Positions 1 to 17,200 of a stretch of DNA of 64,000 nucleotides are shown here, one piece after another (within the stretch, counting starts at the first letter, position 1; each line of letters begins with the position of its first letter). A program made the position numbers and the translations under genes. Location: positions 1 through 64,000 of the forward strand of contig NW_020312772.1 in NCBI RefSeq assembly GCF_002999335.1, read 5' to 3'. Origin of the DNA: Cyclospora cayetanensis (Eukaryota; Apicomplexa; Conoidasida; Eucoccidiorida; Eimeriidae). Below the pieces are notes generated by a model. That model saw nothing but the letters and a program-made list of their open reading frames with translations. It did not search any database and was not told the origin of the DNA.

Positions 1-4387
<4,387 letters not shown>

Positions 4388-4543
4388 GCCTTAGCTTCTT
4401 GCGAGAGAGCACACCAAGGCAGAGCAGTCTTTGCTGCACATGCCGAAGAAGGGCATGGCATGCGCGAATCCTTGGCCTTGAATCAGGTAGAATTCCGCCA
4501 CTGATTCCCACGGATGGCTAAGGAGAGCCAACAGAGTCGGCTT

Positions 4544-6140
4544 TTACTGCCACCACGAGAGCATGCCCAGGCCGTCTGCGTTTGCTTCGCCCTGAGCCAC
4601 AAAAAGTGCCACAAAGAAGACAGCTCTAGACGCTGCAACCAAAGCCTCAACAAAACAGAGACGGGCTAGTGTGCTGCTGATTGAAGGCTTACAATCACAA
4701 CCATCGGGGGCACGTAGCTCTCCTCGCTTGCCACCAGCGTAAACTTCTTCTGGGCTGCATCCACAAGCCACCACGAATCTCAATCCTGGACCCTACATAT
4801 GAATATGAATATAGAGGCTCTACAAGCGCTCGCTTTCCTGCCTCTCCTCCCTAGGGAAGCCTGAAAAATGGGGATTTTGCTGGGTGTTGGTGTGGACGCG
4901 AAGGCGGGGAAGCAACAACAAGGCAGCCTAGCTAATTTGCACAGCTAGCAGGGGTTGAGAACTAGATTTTCGCGCATGTGCACCTTCTTCTCTCGCAAAA
5001 ATGACGTCTGTAACGCGAAAGCGGATGGGGGCACCCAAGTCGTACGTCAGCCGGTGACCCTCAAAGCACCACGACCAAATCGCGGCAGCCATAGGCCCCT
5101 TGCCGTCTGCTGCTGCTGAAAAGCCTGTAGCTGCAATGTTACCTGCTGTTGCAGTTTCCTCGCACGCCTTCGGCTCGCGAAGATTCGAGGCTGGAATCTT
5201 CACGTCCTTGAAAAAATTCAAGTCCACTAGGGGCGAAAAGCACAAACAGGCATACACACACGCTTCTCGCGGCGCTCGTAAGACCTCAAGAACGTTTTGG
5301 CGCACACTTTCTTCACACTGCACTCTCTGCGCTGCTTCGGAGGGCGATGGGGGGGAGGGTGTGGGGGATAAGGGGGAGGCCTTCTCGGCATTCCGAGAAT
5401 GCGCAGGTTCAAAGATTTGTTGTTAAGAGGGCTTTTAGTTGCTTGGAGGGGTACCAGCGATTCCTGAGGATGACGACTCGCAGACTGTGCCTTGTAAAAC
5501 CTCGCCTACAAACGGCCGAAAGATGACGGCCTTGAAGCACACCTGCAGCGCCAACCCAAAGTCTCACAACTGAAAGCCCCACAACTAAAAGCCTCACAAC
5601 CCAAAGCCTCACAACCCAAAGCCTCACAACCCAAAGCCTCACAACCCAAAGCCTCATGCGCGGAAAACATAATGAGCAAGCGTGACTCTCCTGTCGCTCT
5701 ACGCAGTGAGCTGGCCAGGGGCAGACGGCCACAAGGAATGTGGACTCCTGAGATAGCTAAGAAGGTGGCTAGCCTGTGAGGCATTAGACTAGGAGTAGGA
5801 GCATAGCACAGCGGGTGGGAGTCAAGGATTACGTTGTATCGCGAAGAACCGGTTGCCGGAAGAATGGCTGCTCCCTCGACTTCCGTGATTTCATACAAAC
5901 AGACAAACAGTCCCAGACCTCGCAGAACCTGAAAGTATACCACCACAACTTCCGAAAATATCTCGCTATAGCTGCGCCGTTGTCGAGTCCGCTGGTCGTA
6001 GTTCCCCTCATCAAACCTGCGTATCCTACCTTGTTGGTGTATTTAAGCGCAATCGCTTCGCGCAGCACAGGTTCCAGGGGCCTCCCCTGGAGGGACGGCT
6101 GCACGCTGAGCGTGTCTTTCAGCGCCGAAACAATAAACAT
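4544..6140 (-). CDS. RPC8: DNA-directed RNA polymerase III subunit RPC8 (RPC25/POLR3H)
   Basis: This is the stalk subunit of RNA polymerase III, the partner of RPC9, needed for initiation on tRNA and 5S genes in the nucleus. Six exons join in frame: 6140-6030, 5928-5833, 5542-5455, 5226-4984, 4754-4693 and 4591-4544. They give 215 residues, close to the roughly 200 usual for the family. Exon 1 starts MFIVSALKDTLSV and carries the N-terminal SHS2/RNP part. Exon 2 has GLFVCLYEITEVEGA, like GLCICLFDI in relatives. Exon 3 has FKAVIFRPFVGEVLQG. Exon 4 gives NFFKDVKIPASNLREP and the OB-fold strand IRFRVTDVIF. The last two give PPMVVI and the typical end DGLGMLSWW. Exon 4 carries an Ala/Gly-rich insertion after NLREPKACEE. 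The intron between exons 2 and 3 contains a 15-bp tandem repeat. Confidence 0.93.
5565..5654. repeat. 15-bp tandem repeat in an RPC8 intron
   Basis: About six copies of CACAACCCAAAGCCT; the last four or so are identical and the first two are diverged. It lies in the intron between RPC8 exons 2 and 3. On the minus strand it could be read as repeated RLWVV, but the RPC8 splice model removes it. Confidence 0.9.
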
Positions 6141-6883
6141 CGTGAAGCCGTAATAAGCCCAGTGCCTCCTCTGCACAGACGCGCTGGGTGTCAGCAGGCA
6201 TCAACGGCCTTCCCGCAGTCAACCTGGCAAAGAAGGCAACATCATACTTCAGCTTCTCCTCTCAAGCCTCGCGCTTTATACAAGGAAGCTTGAATCCTAC
6301 ACGAAGCCGCGGTTTGGACGGCTTGAAAGAATCGATGCGCGGCAACTCCCACTCGCGCTCCGAAGGGCGGGGGGCACCCCGGACGAAAAGCCTCGCAGAA
6401 GCGGCCTTTGAGGAAGCGAAATTGAGGAAAACAAAGAAAAGCAGCCGCACAGTGTTCTCCTTCCAAGGAGTTGCGCTCTAGGGGCCACTTATCCAGGGTC
6501 GGGGGGCCCCCTCTGTGGGGAACAATAGGGGGGCCCCCCTGGCTGGCTGGTTGGCTTGGGGGATTGGCAGCAAGACAGCGGCAGACTGGAGCCTTCCTGG
6601 GGCGCCAGTGCTCAATTCTGTGTATATTTGCGGGGGCAGCCATTTGCGGCGTTAAAAGTGCGTAGCCTTTGGGGTATTCGATCGAGGGGGAGCCTAGGCT
6701 AAGGACCTGGAGCGAGGTACACCTGGAATCTCGCCTGCGCGGCATTCAGCCTCCTTCGCTGCGTGGGCAGACCACTCTTTTTCGAGCTCAAAGAGGATCC
6801 TGGAGGAAGCGCAGCCGTTCCATGGAGGTGTAGAGTGTCGGCTTTGCTATCTCGGCAAGGGTTTGCAAACCCGTGCGAGAAGG
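6141..6883. other. Head-to-head intergenic region between RPC8 and the MFS gene
   Basis: About 740 bases separate the RPC8 start (minus) from the transporter start (plus), so both promoters probably lie here. Two GC palindromes of the GGGGGGCCCCC type occur at 6501-6511 and 6528-6539. Short ORFs on both strands show no recognisable family. Confidence 0.5.
6501..6539. repeat. Pair of GC palindromes
   Basis: GGGGGGCCCCC and GGGGGGCCCCCC lie 16 bases apart in the intergenic space between RPC8 and the MFS gene; together they can pair as a strong hairpin. Confidence 0.85.
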
Positions 6884-9800
6884 ATGGTACAAGAGGCCAT
6901 TGGGTGTGGTTCCTCCCCGAGGACCCCTAGAGCACCCCGAGAGTATCGGGGGGTGGTGATGCGTCGACCTTCTGTGCAGCAGCAGCAGCAGCAGCAGCAG
7001 CAGGATCCGCACCCCAGGCAGCACGAAGTGGCAGAAGTCACACTGCCCTTGTTAGAGACTGACGAAGTGGATGACTCTACAGGTCGAAAAAAAGGAGGGC
7101 TTCGCAAAGCGTCGGCATTTGCTGCGTTGAAGCCTTTCCTCCCCCACCGCCTGCTGCTGAAAGAGCCTTGCCATCGCAATGTTAGCCTCATGTGAGTCTC
7201 TCGGAGTGCAAGCCTTTGGGCTAGGAGGGTCACACAGGGCACCAACAGTGCAGACTTGGAGCGATCTAGACAGGCGGAAGGCGGTAGTAGAAGTGTCGGG
7301 AACCGTAGCGGCGGACAAATGGTTTCTCTGCAGTCGAGTGATGCTCACGGGGTGGGTGTGTACATGCTTGTCTTCGGCTCGAAAAGGGTTCACCTGTGTG
7401 TGTGTATGTGGAGCGTTGCCTTCCGTATTCGTTTCAGGCTATACTTTCGCGTGCTGAATGCAATTTCTTACGCTGCACGTTCCGCCGCCATATTTGACGC
7501 GTATCTGCACATGCAGTTTGGCGGCAACAAGGCTGTAAGACTTGAATTTTGAGGTGTATATACACTGCATGCACAAAGACTTGCGGCATCCGATATTTCC
7601 ACGAAAGTCGCTTTTCTCCCTCTCCCTCTCGCGTCTGTGCATGGAGGGGTTGCTACACATTGCCGCTTGTTCTGCGGCGCTTTCTCACGGTCCAAGATTT
7701 GCTGCTTTGGGATTTTTGCCGTGCAGATTGGTGCGATGGCCTCCCTCACAGGGCTTATTACAGTAGTCGTGGCACCTCTTGCCGGATGGGCAGCGGATGC
7801 CATGAAGGCACGACGGTGCATAAGTCTTCGATGCGCTGCCGCTTGGGGGCTTCTCTGCGTGTGTGAGTTGTGGCTTGGGGACTGGCAGAGACTGGAGGCA
7901 GCATGCACATGCACTTAGGCACTGCCCCTGTGTGGTGAAGGAGGCGCTTCTCTGCCAGTGCGTCCTCGACTGGATCTTTGTGCAGCGCGTGTGTGGGCTG
8001 CTGATCTTTCTTAGGCGTCAACTATCTGGCCATTGGCTTTGACAGCTTCAATTTGCTACTGGCGTCAAATTTGCTGTGGAAGGCCTGGTATGAGTGGGTT
8101 ACGGTTCTGACGGAGTCGCTCTTCAGTGATGCAATCCCACGTGGTAGGTCTCCTGCATGCATGTCTAGTTCCACGCATATACACGTGGATACACGCGCGC
8201 AGGCATCCACGTTCTCGTGCTGGCATTGGGAAGCCATTTTTCTGGCCGTTTGCAGACTTAGCATTTTTCTCGTCGTCCTTTAAGGAGCGTCCTCATTATG
8301 GTCGTTCTCCCTCTGCACTGCTCTACAACTATTCGCGTTCTTCAGCGCGTCTCTATGCGGCCTTCTTTGCCTTGAAGGGGTGCTGGGGAGGCCGCTTCTT
8401 CCTCCCCATGATTGTTTCTTCCGAATGCTTGATGTGCCTTCTTTGCGTTGCCTTTCTATTCGCGAAGGACAACGCAGCCGATTATTTGTGCTACGGAGGA
8501 TCTTAACAACTCTCGCGAACGGCTTAGGCCCCCTCTTCTCCCTCTGCGTCTTCCTTCTTTGCGGCAACGCGTGGCGCCTTCACATCCTCCACAAGGTGCT
8601 TCGGATCGGTGTCTTCCTCAGCATCCCACAGGCAAGCACATATGTAGCTCGCCTCGTGAGCAGTGGGAAAAGCTACTGCCAACTAGCTCACCCTTGCTTG
8701 TTTTCGACGGGGTGTGGGGTCAGGCAGCCGGACGGAGGACGCACGAGGGGAGAATCAGCTTTAGACCACGAGAAAGGTTCAGGAAAGGCAAAAACACGCA
8801 CAGACAGTGCACCTGGAGCCAGCCATTGACGCGATGCAGGCTCTCTAGGCCAGGGCAGAAAGCCTCGCCAAGGAGAAGAGGCAAAGGCACACGGTGCATA
8901 TGTCTGATGCGACGCCTGCGGGTCCGTGTCTTCTTCTGCAGTTGCTCGTCCTTCTTCTTTGGAAGGAGATCTCTGCAGAAGAAGCCTCCCGCATTCGTCT
9001 GGACGCCAAGTATGGGGAGCCCAGCTCTGAGGCATCGAAGGAGGCTGATGACGTTCAGAAGCGGACTGAGTCTGAGGGCAGCATTGAGGTATTGCTGCAG
9101 CAGCAAGACGAGCTAGCCAAGACCTCAACCGAGACAAAGTGCACTGGAGCACTGGCAACCCCCGATTGCCGCTTCCTCTTCCTCAGAACGAAGCACGTCC
9201 CATGGCTCATGTTCATCTCCCACTGCATCACTTTTTGTGGCGCGGGTAAATTTTGCGGGAGTAAATATGGGGAAATTCTGATGTATACGGTGCGGGCACG
9301 CACTAGAGGTGGCGAACGAAAGGGATTTCTAAAGAATGAGAAGCTGACGAAGGGGAAGGCATATAAGCAGGAAGTGCTGTTTCAGGTTTTTGCTTCTGCC
9401 ATTCTTGCTGCTGGGTGTTCGATGTGTGCCGATGCAGGGATGACAGTGAAGTACTTTCCCTTGTTTTTTAAAACAGAGTATGCATTCAAGCCGATCCATT
9501 CGTGCCTTCTTTCGACGGCTTACACCATCTCGATTGCTGCGCTCACATACGGTAAGCCAAAGGGGCTTCGACTGGCGCTGCAGATAGAAGGTATACGTGG
9601 GTTGTGTGGCATTATATGCCGTGAACGCCGCGGACCGAGCTGGGGGTGCAAGCAAAGAGACGCGCAGTGCTAACTCGTGCACTGCATGCGGGGAGGCGTT
9701 TCATGCATTCTTGAGCGAGAAGGTAGTCCTGAAACAAGAGGGGGAAGGGAAGGGTAGAACAGCTTCTGTATAAGCTTGTGGAACGGACTTGCCGTGGATT

Positions 9801-11143
9801 TACACCCAATGGAGCGTCACAGTCTAGAGAGAGAGCAGAATCGCCTCCTGTGTCGATCCTCAGACGTTTACCGTTCCATGCGTTTTCGCTGTATGCTCAT
9901 CTCAGTTATTCAGAAAGTCGCCACTCACATGGGGCCCACAGAAGCGTCTTTTTTGTTTACCTCTATTGGAGTGGGGTAGGCGACTTTTCTAACATGCTGT
10001 AGCAACCTGCTGCATAGTCTTCGTTTGGTTTGCTTTTAACCGCCCAAGATACAGTGTAACAGGACGTTGTGCCCCACCGATTTTAGGCGTTTTGTAGTAT
10101 CCAGGGGTGCTTATATACATATATATATATATATATATTTATGCTTGTGCGACTACAGGGGATTATTTCTTCTTTCTCAAGTTCACTATTTGCCGGCAGT
10201 CATTTTCATTTATCTAATGCGGTAGGGTTGCCTTGATTCCCAGCGCTCAACAGAACGGAAAGCCCTACCCCATTCGATCTAGTAGAGCATGCAGTTACAG
10301 TATCAGGACGTCTTTAAAGGCGGGCTTTGATGAATCAAAAACCCTAAAAATAAGGGGCTCATTTTCCTGTCTTGACTGCAATAGTAATGGCCAGTGAATC
10401 TATTTATTTCTCCTTTGCGTGTTGCTTCTTCCCTGTGGTCCTTCGCCCTTCTTTGCGTCGTCTTTCACCGTTGTTTTTTTGTATTGTCTCTTGATGCGTC
10501 CTTCCTTCCTCTATATGCTCGCTTCTAATCTCTGCATGCCTCTTTCGCAAAAATGCATCTCTCCATTTGAGCAGCTGTTGTTTATCTGGCTTTCTCAGAG
10601 GTGCCTTCCAAAACGCTTCGACCCCAATAGACCGTAGCGTCTGCTTGGACCTCATACCTCCTCGACTTGTTGGTCGATGGGCTGCTCTCCAGTCTCTTGC
10701 TACTCTCATGTGGAGTGTGTCTGCTCTCTTTGGGGGCCTCCTTGCTGACCACACGGACTACAGGCAGATCTTCACCTTTACCGGTAATTGGGGCGTACAT
10801 ATGGACGAAATGCCCATACACCAAATTTAAGACGTGGTGATGAAGAGCTTTTATAGCCTGAGCTTTGAATTAAAGGGCTTCTTTGGCAGAGAGTGCCAGC
10901 CGGGAGTTGTGATATTGATGAAACCCACAAGATCTTTCTGGATGGCGAGCAATCAGATGAGGGATTAGGGTTTGTGTTCGATGTGCCTCAGGCCGTATCT
11001 ACATCGTAGCCCAGCTAGTTTATCTCCCTTGCCTGTGGCTTCTGCCTCACCAAAGGAGACTACCGAAACACAGGCCCCAACTGAACAATAGCAAGCTGCC
11101 GCCTTTAATTAAGCCCGAGCTTTCGCCCACAACTGTGGGGTAG
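6884..11143 (+). CDS. Major facilitator superfamily transporter
   Basis: A polytopic membrane carrier; the substrate cannot be read from the sequence. Exons supported by splice sites and matching phase are 6884-7191, 7438-7534, 7727-7862, 8015-8143, a start at 8346, 8942-9245, 9438-9551, 9906-9975, one ending at 10783, and 10992-11143 (TAG). ATG 6884 is the first in-frame Met. A cytosolic N-terminus with a poly-Gln run precedes TM1 (LNAISYAARSAAIFDAYL). The next exon has the MFS loop pattern APLAGWAADAMKARR. Later come TESLFSDAIPRG, a long charged central loop (ISAEEASRIRLDAK), CGAGMTVKYFPLFFKTEY, and the second-half signature DRSVCLDLIPPRLVGRW with FGGLLADHTDYRQ. The last helix (YIVAQLVYLPCLWLLP) joins across a phase-1 intron. 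Exons between about 8350 and 8940, and just before 10600, are not settled. The arrangement resembles protist and algal MFS_1-type carriers. Confidence 0.85.
6976..7003. repeat. Short CAG run in MFS exon 1
   Basis: About nine CAG units encode a poly-Gln tract in the cytosolic N-terminus of the transporter. Confidence 0.85.
10112..10138. repeat. AT dinucleotide run
   Basis: A short TATATA run in the intron before the C-terminal MFS exons. No function is apparent. Confidence 0.8.
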
Positions 11144-14100
11144 CACCACTGAGCTGCCTTTATCGGTGGCTAGCTGGCAGTATCTGTGGCTAGCCTGCAG
11201 CAATCTAGTAGCCACGTGTGTTTGGCTACCTATTTCCTTTGGCCTCAACAATTTAGTTAGCTGGCAGACCAACCGGCGATTGATGCAGCGCAGAATAGCT
11301 GCTGCCCTACGGGTCTCCTCGTGTGCCCTTCGAGGCATCCACCACGGATCTATTGCCGCGAATCAATGCAAAGGGTGAACAGTTCGCTAGCCCTTCTCGC
11401 TAAATCGTCATTTAATTAAGCGGTGCTGTATGCGGCACCCATGATATGGTATGCCTTTACTTGTGCACCTAGAAAAATCACGGCAGTGATTCTCCTTCTT
11501 ACGAATACCTGACGTAGCCAAATGATAGCAAGTAGACACCTAGCCGCTAGGCTTTGTGTTCACAAGCGGTTGGTCTGGAGAATCCGTCTCTACAAATGCA
11601 GAAAAGTATTCCCGTGCAAACTCGAAGACGTCCTCCTGAGGGAATATGCACGATCTTCACTTTTCCATCTGCTGCGTGCTTCCAGCTTAGCTTTTGGCTA
11701 ATGCGCTAGCGACCACATGAAATTTGGTGACTTGAATGCCAGGGATGGAAGGTAACTACTTACTGGTTTGGAGAGCAGGACGGCCGATGTGAAGTCAGTG
11801 AGGAGATCTCTTAGGCCGCGTGTGCGGCACAGCCGCTCAGTGTTGCTAGCCTGAATCTGCGCCTGAAGAAAGCACAAGGCAAAATGTCAGCGCATGACTG
11901 CGGAATCATGCTTTTTACGAGCGACAAGCACGATAACAGAGCTCTCTGTAGGTCCAGCTGTAATATGGCAAGGGCCCACGAAGATCGCTACCAGCATCAA
12001 TGTGTTACTTAATATGTCGAAATGGAGAAAAAGGCAAGCATAGAGTTGCTGAGAGAGCCACGGCTGGCCACTGTTTAGCGCATTTTCCGTACATGTCATG
12101 GCCTCTGCCTGCACTGCTTGATGTTACAGAGCGTCGCTTAGGTTGTGTGAAATAAATGTATGTAAGGAGCTACCTAAGTCTCTTTGCGGGTGAACTGAAA
12201 GCCATAACTTACCGCTCTGTTTCTGAGCCTCTGCGCCTTCTCAAGATCGTCGCTGAAAAGGCTTTCGACCCAAGCTTCCCCTCGGCCGTGTGTTGCAGCC
12301 TCCCCTTCTTCTTTGTTTTCTGCCATTATTCTCGTTCTCTAATTGGGGTTCACGCCAGGTTTAATAAATTAGCAAAATTTTCAAGAGGTTTTCCTTGATG
12401 CCGGCGTGCATAGGCAAGACGGGTATATTGCTTTCGCGCCGAAGGTCACTTGGTGGGGCTGCAACGGTTGCCCTAGTGTGGCTTATCTGCTACAAGGCCT
12501 CAGGGCAACTGTGTCAATTAGGTTTAATGAATTGTAAAAAGAACCACAAAGTACGACGAACACCATGTTATTTCCTTTTCTCTCTTCCTTTACCACAGCT
12601 AGATTTGGTCTCCTGGGTTGCCAGCCTCGCAACGGTCACCTTGATGAGGCCTCTCAGTTGCTACTTCGTCTTGAGGCTATTATGAGAAGCCTGCATGAGG
12701 CGGTGTCTGACTAAGGAAACAGAGAGGCTACCTAACTTGTCTTTGGTATGCCAACACTGAAGACAGCCACCTGATCCACTAAGACAACAAGCCTTTCAGG
12801 CTCTACATATCGTGATATCCGTGAAAATAAAAGATGGATGGCAGTTGCCACAATCTGAGAAGCGCGAAAGAACTCGGATGGGTATGCTCCCCAATTTTCC
12901 CCATTCCACTTCTTCATTGGTTGGCTTTTTCTACATGACATCAGCGTCAGAGGCCCTACAACGGCCACGCCTCACGCACACCACCCGTGACCAGTGGTAC
13001 AGAAGCTGCTATAGAGGAAAGCTGAGGCATCACCCTTCTGGCAGGGACAATACCAACTTCATGGTTAGCTGTAAGCCGTGCTGCCTGAATATGCTTAGCC
13101 ACAACCTTGCCCGTTGTATTGTGTTCACGACACGGCACTGTATGATCTGCATAAAATCACCCTTCATCCGGTACAGGCCACCACTTAGCCTCCGCTCTTA
13201 GTGAAGGGCTATGGCTAGGGGCGTTCGCGTGTATGGAATGGTTACGTGGTTTTGGTGAAATTTCTCTTCGGCAGCTAGAGTAAGCGCAAAGCTAATGAAG
13301 CAGCATCTGGTTTCGCCTGTTTACTTCTCTGCTGTTCTTTCTGGATGGCTCCCTCTATGCCTCCTGTATCTTGCTTGTCAGCTTCTGAGTCACTCGCTGT
13401 TCTCTTCCCTGCTATCCTGTACCCCGCGTGAGTTGTCGTTTTCACGAAGGCTGTATCGTTTTCCTCGTTCACTTTTAACGTGTCCCCCCTGTCCGTTTCT
13501 TTCCTGTCGAATTTCGGCAAAGGCTTTTCCCTACATGGCCCTCTGTCACCCGCCTTGCTCATCAAGCGGGGGGTTGTAAGCGCTGCAGGATACAGGGAGC
13601 TGACAGGAAGCACTGGGAGCATTGCTAGGCAAAAAGACACGTAGAAACACGCGGTAAGGCAACATCATTTTCGTAGGGAAAACAGAAAGCTTCAAGGGGT
13701 GAACAGAGACGGTATGATAGGAAAGATAGAGAGAGGCCGATTTACACGTATGTATAAATATACGCGAATACACCTAGCAGCCAAAATGGTGCAAAGCATG
13801 AAGCGTATTTGGTGTCTATTTCAGGTTTCAGGAGCCTCGGAGAAACACTTTGAAGCATCGAAGAGAAGGAAAGTGTAGCCAGGTGAACAAGTGTCCTCGT
13901 GCTGCCTAGCGTCCGCTAACACGCCTGGCTGAGAGAACCTTTCATAAAAAGCTGGTGTTGCTGCCTTCGTGTGGACAGTACATACGCATCACTCATGCGA
14001 AGCCACCAGGCTTTATTATTGACCCTGAAGAAGAGCCGTGCCAAAGCCTCAGAGCACCCAGGTGCCCCACACTCCTAAAGACAGCACAGCGGTAATTTGA

Positions 14101-14250
14101 AGAACGGCATCACTGCGCGTTCCAGCTGGCAATACAATATATATGATGAAAATACATGAACGATCTGCCCTCTGAGAGCACTGACATACTAGGAACCGAG
14201 CCATGCCTTCTAAAGAAATTTAGACGCAAGAACAGCAGCACTGCTACCGA
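11144..14250. other. 3.1-kb stretch without a convincing gene
   Basis: Only short ORFs of unnatural composition are present on both strands. I found no family motif and no chain of exons with matching phases. It lies between the 3' ends of the MFS gene (plus) and the ARM gene (minus), and it is poor in CAG repeats, unlike its flanks. Confidence 0.5.
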
Positions 14251-14253
14251 CGC

Positions 14254-17200
14254 TTACACCCAGTACAGCACCTCACTGACCTGCAAGGTGGAGAGACACT
14301 TCATTGCCTGCGTAAAAAAGCAGTGAAGTACCCAGGTTGCTCTATAGTTGTGGAAGCACAACAACACACCTTGAACGGCACCGCTAGCAGCAGCAGGAAC
14401 CCATGCAGGAGTTATGCCACCCTGCCGCAAAAATAGCACCAGCATGCATTGCAACAGAAGCACATTTAGCGGCACAGCGATCGTCCCGCAGGAACAATAA
14501 TAACGGCAAGAGCACTTTCCTCGTTTTGAGCAGTGGGGTCGCTGTGAATGTAGAGGTTTTGCAGCTGCACCAGCAGCTCTTCGCTGCCTAATATCATATC
14601 TCTGCGTATTGGAAGCAGCAAGGACAACACAAATTTGCCGCAGTTCCATTCCACGCCGAGCCAGTGCTGCTGCCGCTACTGCTTAAGTTAATGCTCAAGT
14701 ACCTTGTTTCTTTAGCAGATACGAGCACTGTTACCACTCTGAAGAGATGCATCAGCATCTCATTTAACAATCGCTGCTGGTGCCGAGTCTGTTGCGGCTG
14801 TTTTTGCTGTTGTTGCTCTTCTCTACACAGGAGTTTCTGCTGATAGTACATTTGCTGCCTCTGAAGGTCCTGAAGCAACAGTTGAGGCAAAAGCTGCTGC
14901 TGCTGCAGCAAATTGGCTGAAGTGGTGTCAGTAGCAGTAGCAGCAATAAGGCGCCATAACTCGAGGCGAGTCTCAAGCAAAGTATCTCGGGAACAGAGCA
15001 GCCTGCGGTCCCCCCAAAATAGCATTGGACCACCAACTCATCTTTTAAGCTATAAGAATCGCTCCGAGGAGTTTTCTAGATGCACCAGTGTCTAGATTCT
15101 CCCCTCACATGCAGAGAGACGTGCTCGCTTCGGGCATTAATAGTCTGGATAGCTGTGATACCCCACCGAAGTAGCATCTGCAAAAGGCCGTCCTGCAGCA
15201 GCTGGTGCATTTGTAGCACTGCTGCGCAATTAGCGAGAAGCCCACACAGCTCCGGCAGTGCCTCAGCAGTAGCCGCCGAAGAGCCAGCAGCAGCAACTAC
15301 GCGACTAGCCCAGTTAGGTCTGCACCACACGTCTGACCCCCCCAACAACACCCTTATAAAGCCTAAGCGCCAGCGGCTCAGGCCGTTCTCTTCGTACTCC
15401 TTAATCGGCATTTGAAGGTGCCGGACAATAAACTCCAGCTCACCTGTTGCAAGCAACCCCTAAGGTAAACGCAGAGACACAGGAGCCATGTGCCGTTGCT
15501 CTGTAGAGGACTCTCGCAGCAGTACAGCTCCACTGCCTGGCTGCACCTATTAGGGGGCCCCGCGGGGGCCCCCTTGGCACTGCAGCCTCCTCAGTGGCGC
15601 TATCCAACAGCTGCAATACCTGGTGGTGCTGCTGTAGCAACAGCGCAGCACCAGCAGGGTGTAGGCACACATTTGCAAGGCCTGCTCCAGATACCCTGCA
15701 GCAGCACCACCAGCAAGGAGAGCCACCGTGGTAGCAAAAGCGTCCCTGCCTGTGCTCCGTGAGTGCGGCTCTATGCCTCATGCAAGGAGAGGCTGTAGGC
15801 TTCACAAGGGAACCCACAGCATATCGAGGGGAAGAATTTACGTCTGGCCGCGAGAGAGAAAGTCTTTCGCCATGACAGCCAAGAGGGAGGGACAAAAAGA
15901 AAGGGCCAGTCGGCCTTCACAGTCTTCAGTCAAGAGGGCGCAGATGAAGGACACCGACTGCAGCACACACAACAACACGGCCGTTATAAATTGCGCTGCC
16001 CTCGCTGACACACTTGCAGAAGGTGCCTCAATCTCCTCTGCCTACCCTTGCTGCTGAGAATCAACGCCAGCAGTAGAGGGCGTACTACGCCGCCAGAGCA
16101 TGCATGGCAGAGTGCGTGCTCAATCATGAGTCGTCCTTCTAGCTCTTTGGATGGCAGCTTCGCTCCATCTAAAAATAAGTGCCCCTTTATTGTTTGTAAG
16201 GCTTGCCTGGGAAGCTGCTGGGTTTTCGGAGAGCTGGGAGAGGCGTTGAACGAGCCCCGATTCCAGGAACTGTCTCCGCGCCTCTTTGTCGTGGCACAAG
16301 ATTGTAATAAGTTGCAGAAGCGACTTGCTGTTGCTGCTGTCTACTAGCAAGGTACAAAGTAATTGGCATGCATCTGTGAGAAAGAGGAAGACAGCGGAAC
16401 ATAGGTGGCTGCCGTGAACGTTTAGGGGGGTGTTGCTAGCGTGGCTCGCAGTCTCATTGTCTGTCCTGCTACAACCAGGGTTGCTGCGGCTACAAAAGTG
16501 CTGCATAGAGCCTCCTTAACGCGTGCCCTCTCACTGGCTGCTATAAGGCGGTCTTTATTGATTCTGTACCGTGCTAGTTGCTGCAAGACCTCTACCGCTG
16601 TGTCTTGCAGCCGCCGCAGGGGCGGCTGGAGCAGCTGCAACAGCACAGCTGCCAGTCCCTGGTGCGAAAGACGCCCCTCCACACTGCAGCGGCAAGCGGA
16701 AGTACACAGCGGGTGCAGTTTGCCTGGCTTTCTAGGTATCAGCACAAGAGCATTCAATGCTGCGCGCACCAGTATCAGGAACACTTTTCGTCGCAAGGGA
16801 ACAAGGAGAGTGAAAACAGGTTCGTCTTGGCCCTGGTTGCCGCACCAGCAGCACAACTGGCAGTCGCAGCAAAGCGCTTACTGTTTGTCTTCACAGAGAT
16901 TGTGGAGTGTATGTATGACCACCAGCAACAAGTGCTGCAGACCTCCATCCTGGGTCCCTCGCACTGACCTCTGAAGCAGAACAGACGAGGCAGTAGCAGC
17001 ACAAAAGCAAGTTGCGCCGGAAGCACCAGGAAAAGCGATAGTTGCAGAAATCGTCAGAGCAGAGGGGTAGTACAACACGATGGTGTAATCGATGACAGTG
17101 ACCAACTGTAGAGACATGTCCTCGTGATTGTTGCTGCTGCTTTGCGGATGGCAATGCGTGTGAGCCGTTTCGCAGTTCCGCTTGCTCCTCCTCGTGCAGC

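Noticed and set aside
10335..10350. AAACCCTAAA-like word, similar to the coccidian telomere heptamer; also single copies near 42890 and 61007
   Set aside because: Only single copies, with no tandem array, so no telomeric or subtelomeric signal.
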